DNA of 42,291 nt from Christensenella sp. UBA2853 (GTDB lineage: Bacteria > Bacillota > Clostridia > Christensenellales > Aristaeellaceae), in contig DEFL01000052.1 in NCBI GenBank assembly GCA_002350845.1, positions 1-42,291 of the forward strand, read 5' to 3'. The position numbers and the translations under genes were made by a program. Positions 1 through 9,016 of the stretch are shown piece by piece. The notes below the pieces were generated by a model that saw nothing but the letters and a program-made list of their open reading frames with translations, was not told the DNA's origin and ran no database searches. How positions within the stretch are numbered: the first letter of the stretch is position 1; every line of letters starts with the position of its first letter.

Positions 1-454
1 TGACTACGCTTTGAACAGCTATAGCTCCAACCGTGGCGTGCCTTTCCCGAATGGTTACGGGTAACTATGACGCCAACTGACTCCTGCCAGTTCGTTTGTC
101 TGCTTCATGGTGAGTCACCTCTCCATGTCGCCTGACAGGTCTCCAAGGGTACTCACACGTTCTTTCGCCCTTATACCAATTCCGCCACTGTGCGGGGCTA
201 CCAATCTCCTGTCGCAATTAACGGAATGACCATGCATTTACACTCGAGTCTCTACGATTCAGTAATTGGAACTTAAACTTGTCTTGCAGTCTCGTCCAAC
301 TCTTTGCGCCTTATCTGCATTAGGTCAGGGGTTTGCCTCCATCTTCCTCCAGGCTCCCTTTACAGGGCCACCCTTGACTTTGGCTGTGACCTTCCCACTG
401 AACAGGGCGGTCTGGGGACTTTCACCCGTTAGAACGTGCGCTCGCCTCGCGCAC
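1..454 (-). mobile_element. Group II intron, 5' portion (domain I side), truncated by window edge
   Basis: Read on the minus strand, the element starts at 454 with GTGCG, the group II intron 5' consensus. It folds at once into a GTGCGC/GCGCAC hairpin and then has the family-like stretch TTCTAACGGGTGAAAGTCC. Further in, near 75-110, is the segment AACTGGCAGGAGTCAG, which in many bacterial group II introns lies just before or at the start of the intron-encoded protein. A frame open to the left edge begins there, so the reverse transcriptase/maturase probably lies outside the window. The 5' junction falls about 8 nt after the ftsZ terminator stem, a site choice typical of group IIC introns. The subclass cannot be settled without domains V and VI. 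Long open frames crossing this region are not convincing proteins. Confidence 0.8.
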
Positions 455-455
455 A

Positions 456-483
456 AGCAAAAAGCCGCGGAAAACCCGCGGCT
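456..483 (-). terminator. Intrinsic terminator of ftsZ
   Basis: On the minus strand an 8-bp perfect stem (AGCCGCGG/CCGCGGCT, 5-nt loop) follows the ftsZ stop by 17 nt and is followed by TTTTTGCTT. The U-tract runs directly into the 5' end of the group II intron at 454, so the intron sits downstream of the terminator and does not interrupt ftsZ. Confidence 0.9.
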
Positions 484-500
484 GAAGAATACAAACCGGA

Positions 501-1901
501 TTACCTGTTCCTGTGGAGGAAGCTGGGAACACCGTTATTGTCCTTGGAAACTCTGTTCTGGGGTTCAGCCTGAACAGGTTCCTGGGGCTGAGGGATCGGG
601 GAAGTGCTGCCGAATGCAGGCTGATAGTTCTGCTGCGGCATTCCCTGCTGGAAGAGCTGGGGCTGTCCATAGGCCTGCTGGGGACCCGTCTGCTGCTGCG
701 GGAAATAGCCCCCCTGATAGGTCTGCTGGGTGTTCGGAACACCCATGGACTGACGGCTGGCGACATAGGTCGCGGTTGCTTCATCCACGCGGCTCTGATT
801 CCCGGCATAGTCATCATAGTCTCTTGACGGCGCAGAAGCCATGGAAGAGAAGCTGGATGAAGATGCATAGGGCGTAGCACCGCCGAAGAGACGGTCATTT
901 TCCTGTTCCCTGGGCTTCTTGATCGGATCCCTGGGCGGGAAAGGCGTCTTTTCAAAGCCGGTAGCAATCACTGTAATGCGGACTTCATCGCCGAGGCTTT
1001 CATCCACATTGGCACCGAAGATAATATTCGCATCCGGATCCGCACTCTGCATCACCATATTGGCGGCCTCGTTGATATCCATGATGCTCATATCGGCAGA
1101 ACCGGTGATATTGATCAGCACAGCGCGTGCGCCATCAATATTGGTCTCAAGCAGCGGGCTGGAAATTGCTTCCTTGGCTGCATTGACCATACGGTTTTCG
1201 CCGCTGGCCGCGCCAATGCCCATATGGGCCATGCCGCCGCTTTCCATGACTGTCTTGACATCCGCGAAGTCCAGGTTGATGAGGGCCGGAACGGCAATCA
1301 GATCGGAAATGCCCTGAATGCCCTGACGGAGCACATCATCCGCCGTACGGAACGCTTCAATCATGCTCGTGCCCTTGCTGACCACCTGAAGCAGACGGTC
1401 ATTGGGGATCACAACCAGCGTATCCACTCTCTGCTTCAAATCAGCAATGCCGGCTTCCGCATTTTTCATGCGCTGCTTGCCTTCAAAAGTGAAAGGCTTG
1501 GTCACAACGGCAATCGTCAGTGCGCCAACATCACGTGCAACTTCTGCAACGATCGGAGCAGCACCGGTTCCTGTGCCGCCGCCCATGCCGGCAGTGACAA
1601 AGACCAGATCAGCACCCTCAAGAGCAGCTGCAATTTCCTCGCGGCTCTCCTCTGCTGCACGTCTGCCCACTTCGGGTACAGCTCCGGCACCAAGTCCTTT
1701 GGTCAGTTTCTCACCAATCTGGATCTTGGTCTGTGCATTGGACATACCCAGTGCCTGGCGATCGGTGTTGACGGAGATGAATTCCACACCTTTCAGTCCG
1801 GCCTCCACCATCCGGTTGACGGCATTATTTCCGCCGCCGCCACATCCGACGACTTTTATTGAGGCAAAACTGCCTGTTTCGTCATTCTGGAACTCAATCA
1901 C
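501..1901 (-). CDS. ftsZ: Cell division protein FtsZ
   Basis: Tubulin-like GTPase that polymerises into the cytokinetic Z-ring. I start it at GTG 1901 (MIEFQNDE, 466 aa) because AGGAGG lies 7 nt upstream; an in-frame ATG at 1940 has no ribosome site. The glycine-rich GCGGGGNNA loop is near residues 19-27, the tubulin signature GMGGGTGTG near 105-113 and the T7 synergy loop NLDFADV near 209-215. The globular core ends near 317. It is followed by an unusually Gln/Pro-rich disordered linker of about 135 residues and a typical C-terminal peptide, GVPSFLHRNR, for FtsA and other partners. It is the last gene of the dcw cluster, 53 nt after ftsA, and is followed by an intrinsic terminator. Confidence 0.98.
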   Translation of the reverse strand: MIEFQNDETGSFASIKVVGCGGGGNNAVNRMVEAGLKGVEFISVNTDRQALGMSNAQTKIQIGEKLTKGLGAGAVPEVGRRAAEESREEIAAALEGADLVFVTAGMGGGTGTGAAPIVAEVARDVGALTIAVVTKPFTFEGKQRMKNAEAGIADLKQRVDTLVVIPNDRLLQVVSKGTSMIEAFRTADDVLRQGIQGISDLIAVPALINLDFADVKTVMESGGMAHMGIGAASGENRMVNAAKEAISSPLLETNIDGARAVLINITGSADMSIMDINEAANMVMQSADPDANIIFGANVDESLGDEVRITVIATGFEKTPFPPRDPIKKPREQENDRLFGGATPYASSSSFSSMASAPSRDYDDYAGNQSRVDEATATYVASRQSMGVPNTQQTYQGGYFPQQQTGPQQAYGQPQLFQQGMPQQNYQPAFGSTSPIPQPQEPVQAEPQNRVSKDNNGVPSFLHRNR

Positions 1902-1954
1902 AAAACATCCTCCTGACTTTTCCCGTATAGGGCCTTTCATATGGAAGCAAGGGT

Positions 1955-3154
1955 TCAGCCGCCAAACAGACTCTTGATGAACGCCTTGATCGCACCACCC
2001 TTAGTGGCTGCAGCCTGATGATTCTGTTCAATGGTATCGATAATCAGATCCATCAGACCCAGAGTGCTGGAAAAAGAATAGCTGTTGAAATTGGCCGTCC
2101 GCATCGGGACATCGCGAACTGTGCGTTCAAGACGCGCACCGAGATAATCACGTCCACCGCGGTTGAAGCTCAGGCCGCCGCCCGTCAGATATACATTGGA
2201 CCACTTGCCCAGGCGGATACCGCTCTCGTCAATCTTTTCCTTCAGTTTTTCTGCCAGTTCATCCACTCTCGGAAGAATGATGGCAGAAACTTCTTCCTGT
2301 GTAAAGCTCTGCGGTTTTCTGCCGTCTGAGCCCGGAAGTTCGTAGGTGCGTTCCTTGCTGTCGTTTCCGAAGACATACATTCTCTTGATCTTTTCTTCGG
2401 CTTCGAGCATGGAAATGTCCAGACCGGTCGCAAGATCCGCAGCAATATCACCGCCGCCGATCTCCACCGTGTCCATATAAATCAGCGCGTCACCCTGAAC
2501 GATCATGATATCGGTGTTGAGATAACCGACATCAATCAGCACGCTGGTCTTGTCACGTTCTTCCTCAGGCAGGAAAAGGATCGATTCGCCGGCCGCTGTT
2601 GAATAGAAGCCATCCACTGTATAGCCGAGACTGGTAATGCGGTTGTTGACTTCTTCAATAAAGAAGCGGTCAGCCACAACAAAGGAGATCAGCGCAGACA
2701 GCTCGCGCCCTTTGAGATCAACGGGTTCAATCGTCTGCTTTCCATTATCCACCCGGAACCAGGCCGGAGAAGAATGAATCACAATCCCCATGATATTGCC
2801 CAGATTCTTTTCAGCCGCAGCAAAAACGGCTTTCACATCAGCAGGTGTGACTCGCGGATTGGTATCGCCTTTCAGAGGAATCCTGGCCTGTGTCGGATAA
2901 ACCTTTGTAAAAGCAGCAGGCACACCGATATTCAGACTGTGAATTTTGCGGTGGCTCTGTTCTTCCGCGTCGCGGATACAGTCCAGAATTTTCTGATTCA
3001 AATCGCCGGGATTATTCCAGCCATCCGGAAGAAAGCCATCATACTCTGCAACGCCTGCACCCACGATGTCACAGCGCGCATTTCCACCGTTTTCAGCAAC
3101 CAGAGTTACGATTTTGCTTGTTCCAAAATCCATTGCCGCAATCGTGGTTTTCAT
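1955..3154 (-). CDS. ftsA: Cell division protein FtsA (actin-like Z-ring membrane anchor)
   Basis: Actin-fold ATPase that tethers FtsZ to the membrane. The chosen start, ATG 3154 (MKTTIAAMDFGTSK, 399 aa), has GGGAGG about 9 nt upstream; an earlier ATG abuts the Shine-Dalgarno too closely. The phosphate-1 motif AAMDFGTSKIVTLV lies at the N-terminus, a DVGYLNTDIMIV-type phosphate-2 region is mid-protein, and the adenosine motif YLTGGGLSF is near the C-terminus. The last residues (KAFIKSLFGG) form the amphipathic membrane-targeting helix. It pairs with ftsZ and has its own promoter at 3214-3242, so ftsAZ can be expressed apart from the upstream wall genes. Confidence 0.96.
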   Translation of the reverse strand: MKTTIAAMDFGTSKIVTLVAENGGNARCDIVGAGVAEYDGFLPDGWNNPGDLNQKILDCIRDAEEQSHRKIHSLNIGVPAAFTKVYPTQARIPLKGDTNPRVTPADVKAVFAAAEKNLGNIMGIVIHSSPAWFRVDNGKQTIEPVDLKGRELSALISFVVADRFFIEEVNNRITSLGYTVDGFYSTAAGESILFLPEEERDKTSVLIDVGYLNTDIMIVQGDALIYMDTVEIGGGDIAADLATGLDISMLEAEEKIKRMYVFGNDSKERTYELPGSDGRKPQSFTQEEVSAIILPRVDELAEKLKEKIDESGIRLGKWSNVYLTGGGLSFNRGGRDYLGARLERTVRDVPMRTANFNSYSFSSTLGLMDLIIDTIEQNHQAAATKGGAIKAFIKSLFGG

Positions 3155-3180
3155 AGGCTCCATCCTCCCAGATTTCCATA

Positions 3181-3202
3181 TACCGGTTTTCTCCAACCAG
3201 TA
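3181..3202 (-). promoter_or_regulatory. Hairpin in the ftsA 5' leader
   Basis: On the minus strand an 8-bp stem (TACTGGTT/AACCGGTA, one G-U pair, loop of about 6 nt) lies between the ftsA promoter start region (about 3207) and the Shine-Dalgarno (about 3163-3170). It could set mRNA stability or ribosome access. No known riboswitch is recognised. Confidence 0.45.
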
Positions 3203-3213
3203 TACCATTTTAG

Positions 3214-3242
3214 ATTATACATACTTTTCATGTCGTTTGCAA
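3214..3242 (-). promoter_or_regulatory. Promoter of ftsA-ftsZ
   Basis: Minus-strand TTGCAA (-35), 17-nt spacer, TATAAT (-10). It lies in the 174-nt gap between ftsQ and ftsA and predicts a leader of about 50 nt. It gives the two Z-ring genes a promoter separate from that of mraZ. Confidence 0.8.
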
Positions 3243-3328
3243 GTTTCATTTCTGCCTGCTTTTCAAGGGGCAATCCCCCCGCAGTCTTTTAATTCAACGA
3301 TTGTCTTTTGGTTTTTCTTCCCTTTGGA

Positions 3329-4456
3329 TTACATGCTTGACGATGGAATATAGGTGGGAACATCCGGTGTGGAAACATCGATTGTGCCTTCCGGATATCC
3401 CTCATTGACCAGCTTTTCCAGAACCAGCTGAAGGGAGCGGAGTTTGGCATGAATGCGTTCGGATCCGCCCATTCTCACGGAAAAGCCGCTCGTGGTGCCC
3501 AGATAAATGCTCTCGGGATCGGTCAGATACAGCACGGAAATGTCCTTCTCCATTCCCATAGCTTTCAGTTCCATGACAAATTCCTTGTAAATCGGCATCT
3601 GCCTGTCATCGTTGAGTGTGATCTTCCTGCCGATCGAGCAATTTTTGATATCCAGGCCTTCCACCTGCAGAAGGTCGGGCACATCCTTGGCCAGGCTCTC
3701 GCTGCTGTTGCCCTGCGGAATCCATTCGTTGAGAACCATTCCCCGGACATCCAGCATGTAGATGATGCCGCAGTACCGGATAAACGATGATTCCTGACTT
3801 TCCCGAACATGGAGAACCACAATGTGATTCGTTTTTTTCTCGATGGCTTCCAGCTTCAGATAACGGTTTGCATCAATCCTGCGTGTGATGGCTTCTTCAT
3901 CGAGTGTCAGGATATTCATGCCGGTCCGTATACCTGATATTCTCAGAATTTCATCCGTCGCCACCGACCGGTTTCCTTCCACCCGGACTTCCTCGACATT
4001 GAACACAAAATACCGCATCAGAACCAGGAAGGCAAAAGCCACCGCAAAACAGGCGCAGATCCGCCGGATCAGCTTCCACGGTACCCCAGGGGATTGCGTA
4101 TCCGATTCCGCATCCTCTTTTCCCTCGCCTGCTTCTTCCGCAGCGAACGCTTTTTCACCGCCGTTCCAGAACGGTCCTTTGTGTTCTTTCACGTTCTCCG
4201 AGCGCTGCTGCATCAGGTTGAAGTCAACAGCACCATCTTCAAAGTCACGGTTCTCGATGCTTTTGACATGCATCTCCGCTTCAGGAATATACCCGGGATC
4301 GTTTTTCTCATCGATTCCCCTGGCCAGATCCACATTCGTCTGCTGCATGCGGAAGCCGTCCTTCTGCCAGTCAAACGTCGGAAGGGAGGCCGCAGATACA
4401 TCTTTTCCGTCCAGGGTATCCCACATGCCCTCCGCTTTTTTTCTGAACCGTGCCAT
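3329..4456 (-). CDS. ftsQ: Cell division protein FtsQ/DivIB
   Basis: Bitopic divisome protein (375 aa). It has a long, charged cytoplasmic N-terminus (about 1-128), one membrane segment (about 129-151), then a POTRA domain beginning VEEVRVEGNRSVATDEI near 154-170, followed by a FtsQ-type beta domain. It acts with FtsL and DivIC in recruiting and regulating septal wall synthesis. The roughly 128-residue cytoplasmic tail is much longer than in Gram-negative FtsQ and fits the Gram-positive DivIB type. The start is supported by GAAAGGAAAG upstream. The gene follows murD by 39 nt; ftsW and murG, which usually lie between them, are missing. Confidence 0.92.
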   Translation of the reverse strand: MARFRKKAEGMWDTLDGKDVSAASLPTFDWQKDGFRMQQTNVDLARGIDEKNDPGYIPEAEMHVKSIENRDFEDGAVDFNLMQQRSENVKEHKGPFWNGGEKAFAAEEAGEGKEDAESDTQSPGVPWKLIRRICACFAVAFAFLVLMRYFVFNVEEVRVEGNRSVATDEILRISGIRTGMNILTLDEEAITRRIDANRYLKLEAIEKKTNHIVVLHVRESQESSFIRYCGIIYMLDVRGMVLNEWIPQGNSSESLAKDVPDLLQVEGLDIKNCSIGRKITLNDDRQMPIYKEFVMELKAMGMEKDISVLYLTDPESIYLGTTSGFSVRMGGSERIHAKLRSLQLVLEKLVNEGYPEGTIDVSTPDVPTYIPSSSM

Positions 4457-4495
4457 CCAGCTTTCCTTTCTCCGGCCCCAAGCACTTTTTCATGC

Positions 4496-5869
4496 TTACG
4501 CCAGGTGATGGACAATCTCCTTGAAGATTCTCCCGCGTTCTTCGTAATCATGGAACATATCAAAGGAAGCACAGGCAGGAGAAAGCAGCACATTCCAGCC
4601 ATCCTGCGCTTTTTCCTGACAGATTCTGACCGCTTCCTCCATGGAGGAAGCATGTTCCAGATGATTGAAACCTTCCGCAAGAAGCGCTTTTTCAATCTGC
4701 GGTGCCGTGACGCCGATGAGAACGGCTCCGGCCATCATGCCGGATTCGCACATGCATTTCGCCAAAGGCGTAAAATCCGCATGCTTGTCAGACCCGCCGA
4801 GAATAATCATGGTCGGACGCGTCATGGTTCTGATCGCGCAGACCGTTGAATCCACATTCGTTCCCTTGGAGTCGTTGTAATACCGCACACCGCGGAGTTC
4901 TCTTGTGAACTCAATTCTGTGCTCCACGCCCTTGAATGTTCTGAGCGTATAGGCCACCGTTTCCGCTGTGAGTCCTGACACCATCGCAATACAGACTGCC
5001 GCCATGGCATTTTCCAGATTGTGCGGGCCCGGGATATAGATTTCTTCAGCCGGAAGAATCACTGTTTCCTGTCCGTCCAGACGGAAGATGACCTTGCCAT
5101 CCCGGACAAATGTTCCATTCTCCACTTCATGGCGACGCGAAAAAAGCAGGACGCGGCTTCTGACCTGGCTTTCAAGCCCTGAAAGGGCGGGATCGTCTGC
5201 ATTGAATACAGCAAAATCGGCCTCGGTCTGCTTTTCAAACATCCGCATTTTGAGGCGCGTATATTCCTGCATCGTTCCATGACGGTTCAGATGGTCCTCT
5301 GTAATATTCAGAAGAGCAGCTGCCGTTGGATGGAAGCCGTCCACAGTTTCCATCTGGAAGGAAGAACATTCACAGACAAACATATCGTCTGTCCCTTCGC
5401 TGACCACAGCCTGCGAGTAGGGATATCCGATATTGCCCACCGCATGCGAAGCCTGTCCCGCATCCCGGAACATGCAGTCCAGAAGTGTCACAGTCGTCGT
5501 CTTTCCATTGGTTCCGGTGACAGCAACCAGCCGGCCGCAGCTCGCCTCATACGCGAGCTCAATCTCCGCGATGACCCTGATGCCGCGCTGTTTTGCTTCC
5601 TTTACAAAGGGGACTTTGTCAGGAACGCCGGGAGAGAGAACCAGGATATCCTGGCCTTCAAGCAGGTCCATGGCCGGCATTCCATACCGGCGGATCACCG
5701 GGAGTTCCTTCAGGGCCAGAACTTCCTCCCCGAGTTCTTCCTCCGGTTTGCTGTCATTGACCGTGACAATCGCGCCAAGACGGACAAGAAGTTCCGCCGC
5801 GCCAATACCGCTTCTGGCCATTCCCACTACCAGAACATGTTTTCCCTCAAACTGTGTATGCTCTTTCAT
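4496..5869 (-). CDS. murD: UDP-N-acetylmuramoyl-L-alanine--D-glutamate ligase
   Basis: Cytoplasmic Mur ligase that adds D-glutamate to UDP-MurNAc-L-Ala using ATP. Start ATG 5869 (MKEHTQF, 457 aa) overlaps the mraY stop as ATGA, with GGAGG 9 nt upstream, implying translational coupling. The N-terminal Rossmann-like UDP-binding segment VLVVGMARSGIG is followed by the P-loop GTNGKTT near 119-125. The central domain ends in the HRIEFTRELRGVRYYNDSKG region (first residues HRIE), and the C-terminal domain carries the SPACASFDMF motif typical of MurD. Length is normal for the family. It is preceded by mraY and followed by ftsQ. Confidence 0.97.
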   Translation of the reverse strand: MKEHTQFEGKHVLVVGMARSGIGAAELLVRLGAIVTVNDSKPEEELGEEVLALKELPVIRRYGMPAMDLLEGQDILVLSPGVPDKVPFVKEAKQRGIRVIAEIELAYEASCGRLVAVTGTNGKTTTVTLLDCMFRDAGQASHAVGNIGYPYSQAVVSEGTDDMFVCECSSFQMETVDGFHPTAAALLNITEDHLNRHGTMQEYTRLKMRMFEKQTEADFAVFNADDPALSGLESQVRSRVLLFSRRHEVENGTFVRDGKVIFRLDGQETVILPAEEIYIPGPHNLENAMAAVCIAMVSGLTAETVAYTLRTFKGVEHRIEFTRELRGVRYYNDSKGTNVDSTVCAIRTMTRPTMIILGGSDKHADFTPLAKCMCESGMMAGAVLIGVTAPQIEKALLAEGFNHLEHASSMEEAVRICQEKAQDGWNVLLSPACASFDMFHDYEERGRIFKEIVHHLA

Positions 5870-6876
5870 CCCATCAGACCTCCAAAGACACTCAGAACAG
5901 CGATGATTGTGCACAGGCCGGTAATCGTGCCATACATGGCTACAATCTGCGTTTCACTGTATCCGCACAGTTCAAAATGGTGATGAATAGGCGACATCTT
6001 GAAGATTCGCTTCCCGTGGGTGGCCTTGAAATACATTCTCTGAAGAATCACGCTCACAGAAGACATGATCGGGCAGAAGCTCAGGAGGATCATCATCATG
6101 GGCTGTCTGAGCAGCATCGAACAGGCGACAACGCCGCCCCCGATAAACATGGAGCCGGTATCGCCCATGAAAATCTTCGCCGGATAGCGGTTAAAACGCA
6201 GGAAACCCATCGCACCACCTGTCATGGCAAGGGCAAAAACGGCAATATTCATATAATCCTGTTTCAGAGCCGGATACAGAAGGCCCATGATCAGCGCCAT
6301 GGCAGCCCAGCCCGGCATGGAAACGACTGTGACCGTCGACAGGAGTCCGTCCAGACCATCCTGGAGATTGGATGAGTTGACCATGAAAATGATGACCAGG
6401 GTCATGAGCGGAATATAGAAAATGCCCAGATTCCACTCAATCGAGGTAAACGGGATATAAATGCTGCTTCCGACTTTCGGATTGAAATAACAATAGACAG
6501 AAAAAGCCAAAGCCGAACCAACCTGTCCGATAATTTTCTGCTTTGGCGTCAATCCTTCATGACGTTTTTTTACTGCTTTGATATAGTCGTCTGCAAAACC
6601 GACTGCCATGGACAGCAGTGAAAAGACGACCAGCGGGATCATAAACTCCCATGCACCGCCCCAGGAAATCGGATGAAAGGCAATGCAGCAGACAACAACC
6701 GCTGCTGCGATCATCAGGCCGCCCATGACAGGTGTTCCCTGCTTTGCCTTGTGCTGCGGTCCGAGTTCGTAAATCGTCTGGCCAAAATGCAGTTTATGCA
6801 TATAAGGTATGAACTTGGGTCCCATCAGAAGTACGATCAAAAAACTCACCAACAACGCCAACATCATCTGCAGCAT
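5866..6876 (-). CDS. mraY: Phospho-N-acetylmuramoyl-pentapeptide-transferase
   Basis: Integral membrane enzyme that moves phospho-MurNAc-pentapeptide onto undecaprenyl phosphate to make lipid I. At 336 aa with about ten hydrophobic segments it has normal size. The signature residues are present: the aspartate pair in FADDYIKAV, NSSNLQDGLDGL (the usual form is NxxNLTDGLDGL, so the T is replaced by Q), FMGDTGSMFIGG, and the histidine-rich PIHHHFEL loop. The start is supported by GAGAGG upstream. It lies 45 nt after murE and overlaps murD by 4 nt. murF, normally just upstream in related clusters, is absent. Confidence 0.97.
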   Translation of the reverse strand: MLQMMLALLVSFLIVLLMGPKFIPYMHKLHFGQTIYELGPQHKAKQGTPVMGGLMIAAAVVVCCIAFHPISWGGAWEFMIPLVVFSLLSMAVGFADDYIKAVKKRHEGLTPKQKIIGQVGSALAFSVYCYFNPKVGSSIYIPFTSIEWNLGIFYIPLMTLVIIFMVNSSNLQDGLDGLLSTVTVVSMPGWAAMALIMGLLYPALKQDYMNIAVFALAMTGGAMGFLRFNRYPAKIFMGDTGSMFIGGGVVACSMLLRQPMMMILLSFCPIMSSVSVILQRMYFKATHGKRIFKMSPIHHHFELCGYSETQIVAMYGTITGLCTIIAVLSVFGGLMG

Positions 6877-6921
6877 GGTTTAACCTCTCTTTTTTCCGGG
6901 CAAATCTGTATGATTCTCAAT

Positions 6922-8376
6922 TCACTGCATTTCTTCCAGCAGTTCCCGCACAACAGTTTTTTCATCAAACGGACGTTTTACGCCCATGATTTCCTGATAG
7001 GTTTCATGGCCTTTACCGGCAAGAACGATGATATCGCCTTCCTGCGCGATCGTCATGGCATACCGGATGGCTTCCCTGCGGTTTTCAATCACGGTATAGG
7101 GCTTTCCGGTAGGCCGGATGCCTTCTTCAATGGATTTCAGAATCTGCATCGGATCTTCCGAACGCGGATTATCGCTGGTCAGCACGCAGAAGTCAGCCAG
7201 CTGGCCGCCAATGCGTCCCATAATCGGGCGTTTCGCATGATCCCGGTCGCCGCCGCATCCAAAGAGTGCAATCACTCTGCCGCGGGCAAACTGGCGGACG
7301 GTTTTCAGGATGTTCTTCAGCGCATCCGGAGAGTGTGAATAGTCAAGAATAATCTTGTAGGGTGTATTGGTCTGCAGCATTTCAATGCGTCCCGGTACAG
7401 ACTGGATCGCTTCGAGTCCCTTGCGGATACTCTCCGTGTCGATGCCGAGCACCATCGCGCAGGATGCCGCGGCCATGGCATTGTACACGTTGAACATGCC
7501 TGTCATCGCCAGATGAACCGGAAAATCATGCGCACCATGCAGAGACATCTTGAAGTCCACGCCGTTTTCTGAAATCTCAATGTCCCTTGCATAGAGGTCG
7601 GAATTGGCTGAAATGCCGTAGGTAATATTCGGAATGGTCATTTCGTTTCGGATGGCAGCCACAGCGTCGTCATCTGCATTGAGTGTCGCGTTGCGCACCT
7701 GTCCGCCGGTGATGAAGGATTTTTTGGTCTCAAAATACCGGTCCATGGTCTGGAAATAATCCAGGTGATCCTGACTGAAATTGGTGAAACATCCGACGTC
7801 ATATTCCATGCCGTCCAGTCGATGCATGTCAATGGCATGCGCGGACACTTCCATGCCGACAACTTCCACACCGCTGTCGAGCATGTCACGCAGCATTTTC
7901 TGCAGTTCTGCAGGATCCGGCGTCGTCAGATGACTCGCCACTTTTTTTGATCCAATCAGAGCACCCGTCGTGCCGATCAGGCCGCATTTATATCCTGCGG
8001 CTTCACAGATCGACTTGAACATATAGCTCGTCGTGGTCTTTCCTTTTGTGCCTGTAATCCCGCACATTTTCATCTGTCGGGAAGGCCATCCATAGAAAGC
8101 AGCGCACATTCTCGCCATCGCCGCACGGCCATCCGAAACACGGACCTGCGGCACGTCAAGGGGCAGGAACCGTTCCACCATAAGCGCAGCGCACCCGTTG
8201 GCCACAGCTTCTGCAGCATAGGCATGGGCATCAAATCGTGCCCCGACAATGCAGAAAAAGAGCCCGTTCCTGCTCTTTTCCTTGCTGGATGAAACGACAC
8301 TTTCGATTTCAGTATCCAGATTGCCCTGTGTTTCCAAAAGGTACGGCAGACCTTCACATAGTGCACTGAGTTTCAT
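6922..8376 (-). CDS. murE: UDP-N-acetylmuramoyl-tripeptide synthetase MurE (meso-DAP type)
   Basis: Mur ligase adding the third stem-peptide residue. Start ATG 8376 (MKLSALCEG, 484 aa) has GAGAGGA 5 nt upstream. The P-loop GITGTKGKTTT is near 106-116, and the C-terminal substrate motif DNPR is near 402-405. DNPR marks enzymes that select meso-diaminopimelate, whereas L-lysine enzymes carry other residues there, so the organism probably makes DAP-type peptidoglycan. The LTTPDPAELQ segment is also typical. It lies 22 nt after ftsL; an ftsI/PBP gene would normally sit between the two. Confidence 0.96.
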   Translation of the reverse strand: MKLSALCEGLPYLLETQGNLDTEIESVVSSSKEKSRNGLFFCIVGARFDAHAYAAEAVANGCAALMVERFLPLDVPQVRVSDGRAAMARMCAAFYGWPSRQMKMCGITGTKGKTTTSYMFKSICEAAGYKCGLIGTTGALIGSKKVASHLTTPDPAELQKMLRDMLDSGVEVVGMEVSAHAIDMHRLDGMEYDVGCFTNFSQDHLDYFQTMDRYFETKKSFITGGQVRNATLNADDDAVAAIRNEMTIPNITYGISANSDLYARDIEISENGVDFKMSLHGAHDFPVHLAMTGMFNVYNAMAAASCAMVLGIDTESIRKGLEAIQSVPGRIEMLQTNTPYKIILDYSHSPDALKNILKTVRQFARGRVIALFGCGGDRDHAKRPIMGRIGGQLADFCVLTSDNPRSEDPMQILKSIEEGIRPTGKPYTVIENRREAIRYAMTIAQEGDIIVLAGKGHETYQEIMGVKRPFDEKTVVRELLEEMQ

Positions 8377-8398
8377 ATATATCCTCTCATCTCTGCAT

Positions 8399-8968
8399 TC
8401 ATCGGCTGCCCGTCTGTCTGCTCTGCGGAAGAACAATCGCATCGGCAGGTGCCGTCAGCACCATTTTTTCCACACCATTGTCTGAGACAAGTCCCAGATC
8501 AACAGCGGCATACCCCACAAACAGGCCGGCTTCTGCATCATCTATGGATTTCCGGAGGGTTTCACACTTGCGCATGGTGTCAGCAACTCTTGACTGGATC
8601 TTGCTGTTCTGCATTTCCACTCTGAAGACTTCCGCCCGCCCGGCAAGAAACACACTTCCGAGGCACACCACAAGCGCAAGGATCACACCATAGGCAATTG
8701 TCGCACGGATTCCGGTATTTGTCCACCGTTCTCTGACAGCTGCCCGCTGCACCCGACGTCTTTTCTGGAGATTTTCAGTACGCGTGTTGCGTTCATGACT
8801 CTCGTAGGTCGCACGCATGTCAGGTCCGATCGTCGGAGAAGCAATGGATGATTTCATTCTCTCTGCGCCAATTGCCTGTCTCGTGCCGTAGGCATTTGTT
8901 CGCATGCCAGCATTAACCTGTTTCTGCCAGAGTGAGTTACCCTGACGTTTTCTGGTTTCGAGCTGCAT
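8399..8968 (-). CDS. ftsL: FtsL-like cell division protein
   Basis: 189-aa protein with a basic cytoplasmic N-terminus (about 1-87), one membrane segment (about 88-109) and a short coiled-coil-like outer segment (about 112-148). It ends with a VGYAAVDLGLV stretch resembling the end of FtsL domains. Sequence in this family is poorly conserved, so the call rests on topology and on its place between mraZ and murE. FtsL forms a complex with DivIB/FtsQ and DivIC at the septum. The cytoplasmic tail is longer than in typical FtsL. AGAGGGAA precedes the ATG. Confidence 0.75.
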   Translation of the reverse strand: MQLETRKRQGNSLWQKQVNAGMRTNAYGTRQAIGAERMKSSIASPTIGPDMRATYESHERNTRTENLQKRRRVQRAAVRERWTNTGIRATIAYGVILALVVCLGSVFLAGRAEVFRVEMQNSKIQSRVADTMRKCETLRKSIDDAEAGLFVGYAAVDLGLVSDNGVEKMVLTAPADAIVLPQSRQTGSR

Positions 8969-9016
8969 AATCCATTCCCTCTTTCTGCGATCATGATTCT
9001 AACCGCGTCACGCGGA

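Noticed and set aside
1..454. rRNA, RNase P RNA or tmRNA fragment as explanation of the structured left edge
   Set aside because: The GTGCG 5' end, hairpin, GGGTGAAAGTCC block and AACTGGCAGGAGTCAG segment fit a group II intron better, and no conserved core of the other RNAs was found.
540..760. Repeat array or CRISPR-like tract at the ftsZ 3' end
   Set aside because: The repetitive look comes from Gln/Pro codons of the FtsZ linker; there are no spaced identical repeats.
266..877. Open frame of about 200 codons running from the intron across the ftsZ 3' end (plus strand)
   Set aside because: It is antisense to ftsZ and to the intron RNA, has no ribosome site and resembles no protein.
3243..3328. 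Terminator after ftsQ (G-run with GCCCC)
   Set aside because: The stem is only 4-5 bp and has no T-run, so read-through from ftsQ into ftsAZ is assumed.
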